A stretch of DNA of 6,061 nucleotides from Lachnospiraceae bacterium UBA3332 (GCA_002361095.1 DERU01000226.1:5894-11954); one strand, 5' to 3'. Positions 1 through 6,045 are shown, counted from the first letter of the stretch. Program-made: numbers and translations. The notes: generated from the sequence alone by a model not told the origin.

Positions 1-53
1 TGCTTGCCACAAACTCGTTATGCGCAGAAAGCAGCGCGGAAATGAGGTAAAAC
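1..53. other. Left edge and ribosome binding site before the first regulator
   Basis: This short stretch is cut by the window edge. Two forward frames are open from the edge and stop just before the first gene (TGA at 43-45 and TAA at 48-50), so it could be the tail of an upstream gene, but 14-15 codons are too few to recognise one. GAGGT at 44-48 lies 6 bases before the ATG at 54 and is a suitable ribosome binding site. I see no convincing -35/-10 pair here, so the promoter of the first operon probably lies to the left of the window. Confidence 0.35.
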
Positions 54-749
54 ATGACAAATATTCTGGTATGTGACGACGATAAAGAAATAGTGGAAGC
101 AATTGAAATCTACCTGTTGCAGGAAGGCTACAATGTGATCCGGGCGTATGACGGGGACCAGGCAATCCGGGCGTTGAAAGGAAACGATATTCAGCTGTTG
201 ATTATTGATGTGATGATGCCCAAGCTGGACGGCATCCACGCCACTTTGAAAATCCGGGAATACAGCAGCATTCCCATCATTATTCTGTCTGCCAAATCGG
301 AGGATGCCGATAAAATTTTGGGACTCAATATCGGGGCGGACGATTATGTGACCAAACCTTTTAATCCGCTGGAACTTGTGGCCAGGGTCAAGTCCCAGCT
401 CCGCCGTTATACCAAGCTGGGAAATCTGAATGCCGAGAACAATGCGGTGTTCCGGGCAGGGGGACTGGTGATCAATGATGAGACCAAAGAGGTGACGGTG
501 GATGAAGAACCGGTGAAGCTGACCCCCATTGAGTACAATATTCTGCTGCTTTTGGTGAAAAACCAGGGCAGGGTGTTTTCCATTGACCAGATTTACGAGA
601 GTATCTGGGAGGAGGAGGCGATTGGAGCCGACAATACGGTGGCGGTCCACATCCGGCATATCCGGGAGAAAATCGAGATCAATCCCAAAGAACCGCGCTA
701 TTTGAAGGTGGTCTGGGGGGTGGGATATAAGATTGAGAAACAGGCATAG
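54..749 (+). CDS. OmpR/PhoB-family response regulator (VanR-like), first two-component system
   Basis: This 231-residue cytoplasmic DNA-binding regulator is phosphorylated by a partner histidine kinase and then controls transcription. Residues 1-120 form the receiver domain: acidic pocket D8-D9-D10, phospho-acceptor D52 in the IIDVMMP motif, switch residue S79, and K101 in the VTKPF motif. Residues about 133-229 form the winged-helix domain, with the typical LTPIEYNILLLL stretch and the C-terminal VWGVGYKIE wing. Length and all key residues are normal for the family. The LNIGADDYVTKPFNPLEL segment resembles VanR-type regulators, but that reflects subfamily, not a role in vancomycin resistance, and no van genes are present. 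The start has a GAGGT site 6 bases upstream. The kinase gene follows on the same strand after a 65-base gap, so the two are probably co-transcribed and cognate. The target genes cannot be read from this window. Confidence 0.95.
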   Translation: MTNILVCDDDKEIVEAIEIYLLQEGYNVIRAYDGDQAIRALKGNDIQLLIIDVMMPKLDGIHATLKIREYSSIPIIILSAKSEDADKILGLNIGADDYVTKPFNPLELVARVKSQLRRYTKLGNLNAENNAVFRAGGLVINDETKEVTVDEEPVKLTPIEYNILLLLVKNQGRVFSIDQIYESIWEEEAIGADNTVAVHIRHIREKIEINPKEPRYLKVVWGVGYKIEKQA

Positions 750-799
750 GCGGGCTGTGCGCCCAAAGCGCCAACGGATTCGGATGCCGCATGCGCGGC
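749..799 (+). other. GC-rich intergenic segment with two small hairpins between regulator and kinase
   Basis: Two short inverted repeats lie between the regulator stop and the kinase start. The first is GGGC (752-755) with GCCC (761-764), loop of 5; it can extend by GGCG (749-752) pairing with CGCC (769-772) across a bulge, though G752 is shared by the two options. The second is GCCGC (786-790) with GCGGC (795-799), loop ATGC, which puts the in-frame ATG at 791 in the loop. No T-run follows either, so they are not classic terminators. They could tune kinase translation or mRNA stability, but this is inference from short stems. Confidence 0.35.
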
Positions 800-804
800 G
801 GAAT

Positions 805-811
805 GAGAGGA
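805..811 (+). promoter_or_regulatory. Ribosome binding site that favours the kinase start at 815
   Basis: GAGAGGA lies just before the ATG at 815, with GAGG ending 4 bases upstream. Three in-frame ATGs occur (791, 803, 815). The first two lack a comparable purine-rich site at proper spacing, and the protein from 815 begins MKKQQ, a normal positively charged lead-in to the first membrane span. The spacing is a little short, so 803 remains possible. Confidence 0.6.
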
Positions 812-814
812 AAT

Positions 815-3403
815 ATGAAAAAGCAACAGGTTTTAAGCCGGGGAAGGAGAAAATTCTGGCTGTTTGCGAGACGTATCTGCATGGCGGCAGCGGTGGCGGC
901 GTTTGCGGTGCTGTCCTGCAATTCCACCATCGAGGTGGAGACAGGCAGCGGGATTTTCCGGCAGAGCATCGGGCCTTTTTCCAAAAAGGATATTTTTGAG
1001 GATTCGGCCCTGTTTCGCGATATCCTGCAGGAAGAACTAAAGAGCATTACCCGTTTGGCAGTAATCAAGAGCCAGCTGGAAACGGAAGGTTCCTATAACG
1101 GGCAGAAAAGCATTGACGTGGCCCAATATGCGCACCGGCAGGATGATTTTTTGGACCAGACGGTGGAAGTGCCTTATGTGCTGGACGATTTGGTGAAATG
1201 GGGCAATTACGGTTTTGTCACGGAGACCGTTTACGGGACGGAGAATGATTTTAACGCCTATTTTTCCAGCGGCGGGAGTGTGTTTACCCTGCGGAGCGAG
1301 TTGGCGGAGGCGGCAGGGGAAGGACAAAACGCCGTTGCGGACGTTGGACGGCAGCCGGAAAATGCAGGCAGGAAAACCCTGTCCATCCGCATGATTGATG
1401 AACTGCCCTCCAGCCGGGAGGAATATGACCAATGGGCGCAGGAGATGGGGCTGTATATAGGGGATGCGGAAGTATTTGAACTGCATGTGCTGGTTCCCAG
1501 GTACTTATCGGCGGAAGGACTGGATTTGGCCTCTTATGCCCGGAATGTGGAAGAATATATACATCTGCGGGAAGATTTAAAAGCCGCTTCCAAGGCCCTT
1601 TTTTACAATTCCACGGAGTATTGGACGAGTAAGAACACTTATGCGCTGCAGCAGAGCAATATCCGGTATTGTTACCGCATGGTGGTGGACGGACAGACGC
1701 AGTATTACAGCAATCTGGAGGAAGATTTCTCCCGGAAGAAGGTGGATGAGATTTCCGGGATTTTTGGGGAATATGGCCGGTACATTACTTACAATGCAGA
1801 CCGCTCCGAAATCCGCACCAACACCCGTGTGGACGCCGATTGGATGAAACAGGAACTGGGGGATTATCAATATGCCTTCGGGGACAATACCCGGGTCTGG
1901 ATCGGGGTGGATACGCGTTATCCGGCGCAGGACAGCCTGGCCCTGGTACGGGAAGACTATAACCGCGTGATCCCGTTTTACGGCTACCTTGTTGCGGCCA
2001 TGATTGTGCTTTTGCTGGCGGGCGTGCTTCTGCTTGTAAAGCTGACGCGTTATGAGGGCAGGGTGGTAAAAGAAGGGGGAGGGTATCGGATTGCCCTATA
2101 CCGCGCGGACCGGATGCGGACGGAGCCTTTTGTGGTGTTGGGCGTCCTTGTGTTTGGGGCGATCGTGTGCGCCGGATATCTGGGGTATGTATTTTTGGAA
2201 TCTTCCTTTGAGGATTTGGGGCAGAGCATTTGGCCGCCGGTGCTGGGGGCCGGTCTGGCTCTGGTCTTGGACTATGTGGCGATGGCCCTCTATTTGAGCC
2301 TTGTGCGGCGTGCAAAAGCGCATACGCTCTGGTCAAATTCCCTGCTCAGGCTTATTCTGGTAAAATGCAGGACGGCGGTGGTGGCGCTTTATGACCACAG
2401 CCATATCCTGACGAGAAGCCTGGTTCCCTTTATCGGTATTGTACTGGCCAACCTGATTTTGGGCGATTACGGCATCGGGGGAATTTTGGCTGCTGCTGCG
2501 GTGGATGTGGCGGCGATCCTGCTTTTGTATTATGAAAAAAAGGCGCTATGGAAGATCATAGAATCCACCAGAAAGATCGGGAAAGGCGATTTTGGGCTGA
2601 AAATCCGGACGGACAATCTGCACGGGGAAAACCGGGAACTGGCCAATGCGGTAAACGGCCTTGGGGACGGTATCAAGTCGGCCGTGGAAAAGAGTATGAA
2701 GGACGAGAGGCTCAAGGCGGATCTGATCACCAATGTTTCACATGACATTAAGACGCCGCTGACCTCCATCATCAATTTTGTCAATCTTTTAAAGCGGGAA
2801 AAGATAGAGGATGCGCGTATCCGGGGCTATATTGATGTGCTGGACGCCAAATCCCAGCGGTTAAAGCAGCTGACGGACGATTTGGTGGAAGCTTCCAAAA
2901 TTACGTCCGGAAATGTCTCTTTGCAGATGGAGCGGCTCAATTTTGCGGAACTGGTCTATCAGACCTGCGGAGAATTTTCGGATAAGTTTCAGGAGAAGTG
3001 TCTGGAGACGGTGATTACCATGCCGGAGGGACCGGTGTATATCGAGGCGGATTCCAGACGGATTTGGAGGGTGGTGGAAAATCTGTTTTCCAACGCCTAC
3101 AAGTACGCGCTGGAAGGGACGAGGGTGTATCTGGATATCCGGCAAATCCTGCAGGATCAGACCCGGTATGCGGTCTTTTCCATGAAAAACATATCCGCCC
3201 AGGCCCTGAATATTGATGCGGCTGAACTGACGGAACGTTTTATCCGGGGGGATATTTCCCGCAGCACGGAAGGCAGCGGGCTGGGACTGTCCATCGCCAA
3301 AAGCCTGACGGAACTGCAAAACGGAAAGTTTGAGATTTACCTGGACGGGGATTTGTTTAAGGTACTGGTCACTTTTCCCTGTATGCAGGAGGGCAAACCC
3401 TGA
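815..3403 (+). CDS. Large six-span membrane sensor histidine kinase, first two-component system
   Basis: This kinase has 862 residues from the ATG at 815 (870 from 791) and is the likely partner of the upstream regulator. It senses a signal at the membrane, autophosphorylates on histidine and passes the phosphate to the regulator. A basic N-terminus leads into span 1 (about 21-35), then a roughly 350-residue outer region (36-384), a span at 385-410, and further spans near 438-461, 472-497, 535-550 and 553-572. A HAMP-like linker (575-632, with GKGDFGLKIR) follows. The H-box is VSHDIKTPLTSI with H643. The N-box lies at 753-765 with N756 and N760, an F-box-like ERFIRGD at 807-813, and the G2 box GSGLGL at 820-825. 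The usual G1 motif DxGxG is replaced by KNIS (791-794). Such KNIS-type kinases, as I recall them, occur widely in Firmicutes and are presumed active. The outer region matches no fold I recognise. At over 860 residues it is much longer than a standard kinase of 350-500. Confidence 0.93.
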   Translation: MKKQQVLSRGRRKFWLFARRICMAAAVAAFAVLSCNSTIEVETGSGIFRQSIGPFSKKDIFEDSALFRDILQEELKSITRLAVIKSQLETEGSYNGQKSIDVAQYAHRQDDFLDQTVEVPYVLDDLVKWGNYGFVTETVYGTENDFNAYFSSGGSVFTLRSELAEAAGEGQNAVADVGRQPENAGRKTLSIRMIDELPSSREEYDQWAQEMGLYIGDAEVFELHVLVPRYLSAEGLDLASYARNVEEYIHLREDLKAASKALFYNSTEYWTSKNTYALQQSNIRYCYRMVVDGQTQYYSNLEEDFSRKKVDEISGIFGEYGRYITYNADRSEIRTNTRVDADWMKQELGDYQYAFGDNTRVWIGVDTRYPAQDSLALVREDYNRVIPFYGYLVAAMIVLLLAGVLLLVKLTRYEGRVVKEGGGYRIALYRADRMRTEPFVVLGVLVFGAIVCAGYLGYVFLESSFEDLGQSIWPPVLGAGLALVLDYVAMALYLSLVRRAKAHTLWSNSLLRLILVKCRTAVVALYDHSHILTRSLVPFIGIVLANLILGDYGIGGILAAAAVDVAAILLLYYEKKALWKIIESTRKIGKGDFGLKIRTDNLHGENRELANAVNGLGDGIKSAVEKSMKDERLKADLITNVSHDIKTPLTSIINFVNLLKREKIEDARIRGYIDVLDAKSQRLKQLTDDLVEASKITSGNVSLQMERLNFAELVYQTCGEFSDKFQEKCLETVITMPEGPVYIEADSRRIWRVVENLFSNAYKYALEGTRVYLDIRQILQDQTRYAVFSMKNISAQALNIDAAELTERFIRGDISRSTEGSGLGLSIAKSLTELQNGKFEIYLDGDLFKVLVTFPCMQEGKP

Positions 3404-3429
3404 CTGCCGGGGCCGTTTTTGCCCGTCAG
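3391..3429. terminator. Overlapping inverted repeats between the convergent operons, possible bidirectional terminator
   Basis: The two operons meet here. GGGCAAA (3391-3397) pairs with TTTGCCC (3418-3424). Alternatively GGGC (3410-3413) pairs with GCCC (3421-3424) around a loop holding a T-run, extended by CTGAC (3400-3404) with GTCAG (3425-3429) across a 5-base bulge. The (+) stop TGA (3401-3403) and the (-) stop (3426-3428) both sit in the CTGAC/GTCAG arms. The position is right for a shared terminator, but neither strand has a clear T-run after the stem, so it is not a canonical intrinsic terminator. Confidence 0.35.
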
Positions 3430-4730
3430 GATTGCAGGGGAAGGATCAGGGTAAAGATTGTTCCGCAGGGGCGGTTATCGGACACGTCGATGCGGCCGCC
3501 ATGGGCTTTGGCGATATCGGCGGCGATGCACAGCCCCAGGCCGAAATGGTTTTTCTGGCTGTGCGCTTTTTCCATTCGGTAAAACCGTAGGAAAACCAGT
3601 TCCTTTTGTGCGTCGGGAATACCGGGGCCGGTATCGGCTACGGAGAGATAGGCGTTTTTGGCATCCTTCCGCAAAGATAAGGAGACGGAGCCGCCGGGCG
3701 GGGTGTAACTGAAAGCGTTTTCCAGGAAAATGGACAGAAGCTGTGCGATTTTTTCCGTGCTGCATATACAGGGGGCAAGGGATTTTTCCGGGAGGGAGAC
3801 GGTGAAACGGTGGCGGCTTTTTTGGGCCAGCGGTTCGAAATTTTCATAGACATTTAACAGCAGGGTTTCCAGATCCGCAGACGCTTTGGGCAGGGACTTT
3901 TGGCCGTTTTGGTCGCTTGCCAGAAAAAGCATATCGGACAAAAGACCCTGCATTCTTTTGCCCTCCCGCCGTATGGCGGCAAAAAAACGCGCTTGTTCCG
4001 CAGGGGGCGCAGCTTCGCAGGCGCTTACGGAAGCGAGGATGACCGACAGGGGGGTACGCAGTTCATGGGAAGCGGAGGCGATAAACCATGTCTGTCTTTC
4101 GTGGTTTTTTTGCACGGGCTCCAATAGCTTTCCGGAAAAGAACCAGGAGAAGGAAAAAAAGAGCAGGCCGCCGATCAGGTCGAGGAGCAGAAAACGAAGA
4201 CGCTGCAGCAGCAGATGGCGGCGCAGGGGCGTCTGATCCGCAAGCACTACGGCGGTGACGGGCGCAGCGTTGCGCAGCCAGGTCATGACGCCTGCGTAAT
4301 GACTGGCGGCGTGGAGCGGGCATTCGGCGTTTTGTGCGGCCGACCAGACAAATTCATTGTGCAGGGGCTGCAGCGTTTGGGGGAAATTTTGGCCCTGCCG
4401 TTCCTTTTCATAATGGGAGAGAATGCTGCCGCACAGTGCCTGTTCTTCCTTGGAAGAGGAGAGCGAGGAAAAAAGAAACGGCCGGCCGTTGTCCCACAGA
4501 TAGATCCGGTATTTGGATCCTTCCAGTTTTTTGAGCCAATTGTGGGAGAGGGCGTCCTGTTCTTCCATGCCGGCCAGTAAAGAGCCCATGTCCGCGCAAA
4601 AGGAAAGAAAACTGTTTTGCCGCTGGCTGTTTTCCGAGACCAGCAAAAAGGCGGCGGACATAACCAGAAGAATGCCTGTGGTGATGGCACTGCAGAGAAG
4701 GGTGAGTTTTCGGTGAAGCTTTTCAAACAT
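3426..4730 (-). CDS. Two-span sensor histidine kinase, second two-component system
   Basis: This is a 434-residue membrane kinase of ordinary length and layout, which autophosphorylates on H222 and donates to the regulator encoded just upstream. Span 1 is at about 9-31, an outer sensor loop covers 32-176 (no recognised domain), and span 2 is at about 177-199. No clear HAMP domain follows; the linker is short before the dimerisation helix. Catalytic motifs are canonical: H-box SASHELRTPLSV (H222), N-box with LENAFSYTP (N338), G1 DTGPG (366-370), F-box-like FLRFYRMEKA (379-388), and G2 FGLGL (396-400). Its ATG directly follows the regulator's TGA with no intervening base, and its ribosome binding site lies inside the regulator gene, so translation of the two is probably coupled. 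It ends 22 bases from the stop of the convergent large kinase. The ligand cannot be deduced. Confidence 0.95.
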   Translation of the reverse strand: MFEKLHRKLTLLCSAITTGILLVMSAAFLLVSENSQRQNSFLSFCADMGSLLAGMEEQDALSHNWLKKLEGSKYRIYLWDNGRPFLFSSLSSSKEEQALCGSILSHYEKERQGQNFPQTLQPLHNEFVWSAAQNAECPLHAASHYAGVMTWLRNAAPVTAVVLADQTPLRRHLLLQRLRFLLLDLIGGLLFFSFSWFFSGKLLEPVQKNHERQTWFIASASHELRTPLSVILASVSACEAAPPAEQARFFAAIRREGKRMQGLLSDMLFLASDQNGQKSLPKASADLETLLLNVYENFEPLAQKSRHRFTVSLPEKSLAPCICSTEKIAQLLSIFLENAFSYTPPGGSVSLSLRKDAKNAYLSVADTGPGIPDAQKELVFLRFYRMEKAHSQKNHFGLGLCIAADIAKAHGGRIDVSDNRPCGTIFTLILPLQS

Positions 4731-5405
4731 TCAGGATTCCTCCATTCGGTAGCCCACGCCCCAGACGTTTGCCAGTTTGACGGTGCTTTTGATTGTTTTG
4801 AACCGTTTGCGTAGAAAATGAATATAGTTGTCTAAATTGGTGTATTCCACGTCGCTGTCCGGCCCCCAGACCTGTCCGGTAAGCCGTTCCCGGGAAAGGG
4901 TCTTTTGGGGGTTTCGCAGGAAAGTTTCCATCACCTGTCCTTCCTTTTTGGAAAGCAGAACCTGACCGCCGGGGCCTGTCAGGGACAATTCGTCAGGCCG
5001 GTAGGACAGGTCGCCGAACTGCAGGACAGCATCGCTGGCAGCCCCCAGGCGCCTGCGGACGACGCTGCGGATGCGGGCTTCCAGTTCCTCAAACGCAAAG
5101 GGCTTGACCAGATAGTCGTCCGCGCCGCTGTCCAGTCCTGTCAGCTTATCGGAAAGTTCCCCCAGGGCGGTGATCAAAATCACAGGGGTGGTATCGCCCT
5201 GCGTCCGCATGTTTTGCAGGATGCGGATACCGTCTGTGCCGGGAAGCATCCGGTCTAACAGGATGCAGTCGTAATGGGCTTCTTTCCGGTAAAATTCCGC
5301 TTCCTCTCCGTCATGGCATTCGTCCGTTTCATAATGACGGGAGCGCAGCCAGTATGCGATGGCGTCGCAAAGGCTGCGGTCGTCTTCCACTACTAAAATT
5401 CGCAT
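4731..5405 (-). CDS. OmpR/PhoB-family response regulator, second two-component system
   Basis: This 224-residue DNA-binding regulator is the first gene of the minus-strand operon and the probable partner of the two-span kinase that follows. The receiver domain (1-118) has acidic pocket E7-D8-D9, phospho-acceptor D51 in ILLDRMLP, switch T79 and K101 in LVKPF. The winged-helix domain (about 127-222) has LSKKEGQVMETFLRNP, the recognition-helix stretch TNLDNYIHFLRKRF, and the terminal VWGVGYRME wing. All residues needed for phosphorylation are present. The start at 5405 is supported by AGGAG on the minus strand (5411-5415), 5 bases upstream. The gene is preceded by a leader of about 180 bases and a probable promoter inside a nested palindrome, a likely autoregulatory site. 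The divergent lipoprotein gene across that region is a plausible target. The protein differs clearly from the first regulator in this window, so the two systems are not a recent duplication. Confidence 0.95.
   Translation of the reverse strand: MRILVVEDDRSLCDAIAYWLRSRHYETDECHDGEEAEFYRKEAHYDCILLDRMLPGTDGIRILQNMRTQGDTTPVILITALGELSDKLTGLDSGADDYLVKPFAFEELEARIRSVVRRRLGAASDAVLQFGDLSYRPDELSLTGPGGQVLLSKKEGQVMETFLRNPQKTLSRERLTGQVWGPDSDVEYTNLDNYIHFLRKRFKTIKSTVKLANVWGVGYRMEES
4738..4743 (-). promoter_or_regulatory. Ribosome binding site of the two-span kinase, inside the regulator gene
   Basis: On the minus strand this reads GGAGGA. GGAGG ends 8 bases before the kinase ATG (4730-4728) and lies within the last codons of the regulator (its Met-Glu-Glu-Ser tail). 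The join reads TGA-ATG with no gap, which fits translational coupling of the pair. Confidence 0.8.
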
Positions 5406-5585
5406 GTGAACTCCTATCGGCTTGTGTTTGGGCGTTTTTGCGCCCTGCAGCAGGGGCAGCCTGCGCTTTGGGGAATTTCTCCGTTTGGGATATGCAAAAG
5501 CCCGTCATACTGGCGCGCCCCTTTTTGTGCGGCCCCTCCGGCGGCCCGTCCTGTCACAGTGATTGCCTGCGTATGATTGGTAACC
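5406..5585 (-). other. Long GC-rich 5' leader of the second two-component operon, with overlapping hairpins
   Basis: The stretch between the probable minus-strand promoter and the regulator start has no convincing gene. Nearest the start are AGGAG (5411-5415) and two hairpins that share bases: GGGCG (5430-5434) with CGCCC (5441-5445), and CCCTG (5443-5447) with CAGGG (5451-5455), which compete for 5443-5445. Further upstream are a GGCGCGCC palindrome (5512-5519) and a GC-rich run near 5531-5547. None is followed by a U-run on the minus strand, so none is a standard attenuator. I recognise no known riboswitch. A regulatory role is inference. Confidence 0.4.
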
Positions 5586-5591
5586 TTGTTT

Positions 5592-5619
5592 CTTATAGCA
5601 TAACAGAAATGTCTGTAAA
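5592..5619 (-). promoter_or_regulatory. Probable promoter of the second two-component operon
   Basis: On the minus strand a -35 of TTTACA (5619-5614) and a -10 of TATAAG (5597-5592) are separated by 16 bases, each one mismatch from the sigma-A consensus. Transcription would start near 5585, giving a leader of about 180 bases. The -35 overlaps the left inner palindrome half-site (5611-5618) and the -10 overlaps the outer arm, so a protein bound to these repeats would be expected to affect this promoter. Confidence 0.5.
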
Positions 5620-5668
5620 AATGTTTTAAAATTACAGACTTTTTAAAATTTTTGTTGTTATGCTGTAG
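5593..5668. repeat. Nested inverted repeats in an AT-rich island, candidate shared operator
   Basis: Outer arms AGCATAACA (5597-5605) and TGTTATGCT (5656-5664) are perfect over 9 bases, and the match extends to about 14 (5593-5606 / 5655-5668) if three G-T pairs are allowed. Inside are perfect 8-base arms GTCTGTAA (5611-5618) and TTACAGAC (5632-5639), whose centres are 21 bases apart, about two helical turns. A direct repeat TTTTAAAATT occurs at 5624 and 5641. The island is strikingly AT-rich compared with the GC-rich leader next to it. It lies between divergent genes and overlaps promoter-like elements on both strands, so an operator is more likely than a terminator. Which protein binds it is unknown; the adjacent regulator is the natural candidate. 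Confidence 0.7.
5656..5664 (+). promoter_or_regulatory. Possible extended -10 element facing the lipoprotein gene
   Basis: TGTTATGCT fits an extended -10 layout (TG, one base, then TATGCT), with the hexamer matching the consensus at 4 of 6. It is the right outer arm of the palindrome. No good -35 stands upstream. Transcription from it would give a leader of roughly 120 bases before 5797. Confidence 0.25.
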
Positions 5669-5705
5669 TCGTTCGGATGTGTATGGATGATTGTGGAATG
5701 TGGGC

Positions 5706-5711
5706 TATAAT
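5706..5711 (+). promoter_or_regulatory. Possible -10 box for the lipoprotein gene
   Basis: A perfect TATAAT hexamer lies about 85 bases before the lipoprotein start. I find no convincing -35 at 16-18 bases upstream (the sequence there is near ATGGAT), so the promoter would need an activator or is a chance match. The start would fall near 5718, leaving the hairpin at 5757-5780 within the leader. Confidence 0.35.
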
Positions 5712-5756
5712 TGGAAGTGTGTCCTTGTAGACGCGCCATCCGTATAAGATTAGGCT

Positions 5757-5780
5757 GCCCTGTCCGTGTACGCGGAGGGC
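5757..5780 (+). other. Stable hairpin just upstream of the lipoprotein ribosome binding site
   Basis: GCCC (5757-5760) pairs with GGGC (5777-5780), and TCCG (5763-5766) pairs with CGGA (5773-5776). This gives eight base pairs with a two-base TG bulge and a six-base loop (TGTACG). It ends 4 bases before the AAGGAG site. There is no T-run after it, so it is not an intrinsic terminator. It could protect the 5' end of the mRNA or control access to the ribosome binding site (inference). Confidence 0.45.
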
Positions 5781-5784
5781 GGGA

Positions 5785-5790
5785 AAGGAG
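5785..5790 (+). promoter_or_regulatory. Ribosome binding site that sets the lipoprotein start at 5797
   Basis: AAGGAG directly abuts an ATG at 5791, leaving no spacing, while the in-frame ATG at 5797 is 6 bases downstream, which is optimal. The start at 5797 is therefore preferred. It removes only Met-Gly from the longer reading. Confidence 0.75.
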
Positions 5791-5796
5791 ATGGGT

Positions 5797-6045
5797 ATGG
5801 GAAAAAAGAAAGGGATTTTAAAAAAGGCGGCCGGGCGTTTTACGGCGGCTTTAGCGGCGTTTTCGCTTTTGGCCTGCGGATGCGGAAAGCAGGCGGGGCA
5901 GTCCGCAGCCGGGGATGCAAATGCGCCGGATGTTTTGCTTGGCAGATATGTGGAGGCGTTTACACAGGCGGATAATCCGTTGGGAAGATGTACGGCGCCG
6001 GTGCGGTTAGATGACGGGGGGATTGCGGTTTTTTCTTATAATTAG
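5797..6045 (+). CDS. Secreted lipoprotein, apparently truncated after 82 codons
   Basis: This is a short lipoprotein with a textbook secretion signal: basic residues at the N-terminus (K3-K5, K9-K10), a hydrophobic stretch (about 16-26), and a lipobox LLAC with C27 as the lipidated residue. A small flexible Gly/Ala/Ser/Gln linker follows. Residues about 47-82 (LLGRYVEAF through DDGGIAVFSYN) look like the opening of a larger extracellular domain. The LGRYVE and DGG-I-AVF pattern reminds me of the first strand of beta-propeller-type clostridial lipoproteins, but that is recollection and not demonstrated. The TAG at 6043-6045 stops the protein before any domain could fold, and the same frame stays open to the window end. 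So the gene may be a pseudogene, may be interrupted by a mobile element, or may truly be tiny. It is divergent from the second two-component operon and could be regulated with it. Confidence 0.7.
   Translation: MGKKKGILKKAAGRFTAALAAFSLLACGCGKQAGQSAAGDANAPDVLLGRYVEAFTQADNPLGRCTAPVRLDDGGIAVFSYN

Noticed and set aside
18..659. Long open frame on the minus strand, 213 codons
   Set aside because: It lies antisense to the first response regulator, which has all family motifs and a good ribosome binding site. The antisense product shows no domain and reads as a codon-bias shadow.
905..922. Lipobox-like VLSC at the end of the first span of the large kinase
   Set aside because: A leucine at position -2 is atypical and the protein is a multi-span kinase in which the first helix is expected to stay as an anchor.
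54..3403. Naming the first pair vanR/vanS
   Set aside because: The regulator resembles the VanR subfamily, but the kinase is twice the size of VanS with a different membrane layout, and no vancomycin-resistance genes are nearby.
4215..4580. Plus-strand open frame of 121 codons, with others nearby at 3886-4236
   Set aside because: These are antisense to the two-span kinase, whose reading frame shows complete catalytic motifs. No ribosome binding site or recognisable domain supports the plus-strand frames.
5333..5508. Minus-strand small open frame starting at ATG 5508 in the leader and overlapping the regulator start out of frame
   Set aside because: The purine-rich site upstream is poorly spaced and the peptide has no recognisable leader-peptide feature such as a run of one amino acid. 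It is probably chance.
5354..5629. Plus-strand open frame of 91 codons crossing the regulator start and its leader
   Set aside because: It begins inside the regulator gene, has a low-complexity Cys/Ala/Arg-rich product, and covers the promoter region. No homology signal or ribosome binding site supports it.
5593..5668. Reading the nested palindrome as a miniature transposable element
   Set aside because: No target duplication flanks it, the inner repeats overlap promoter boxes, and a divergent intergenic position fits an operator better. A search for other copies in the genome would settle it.
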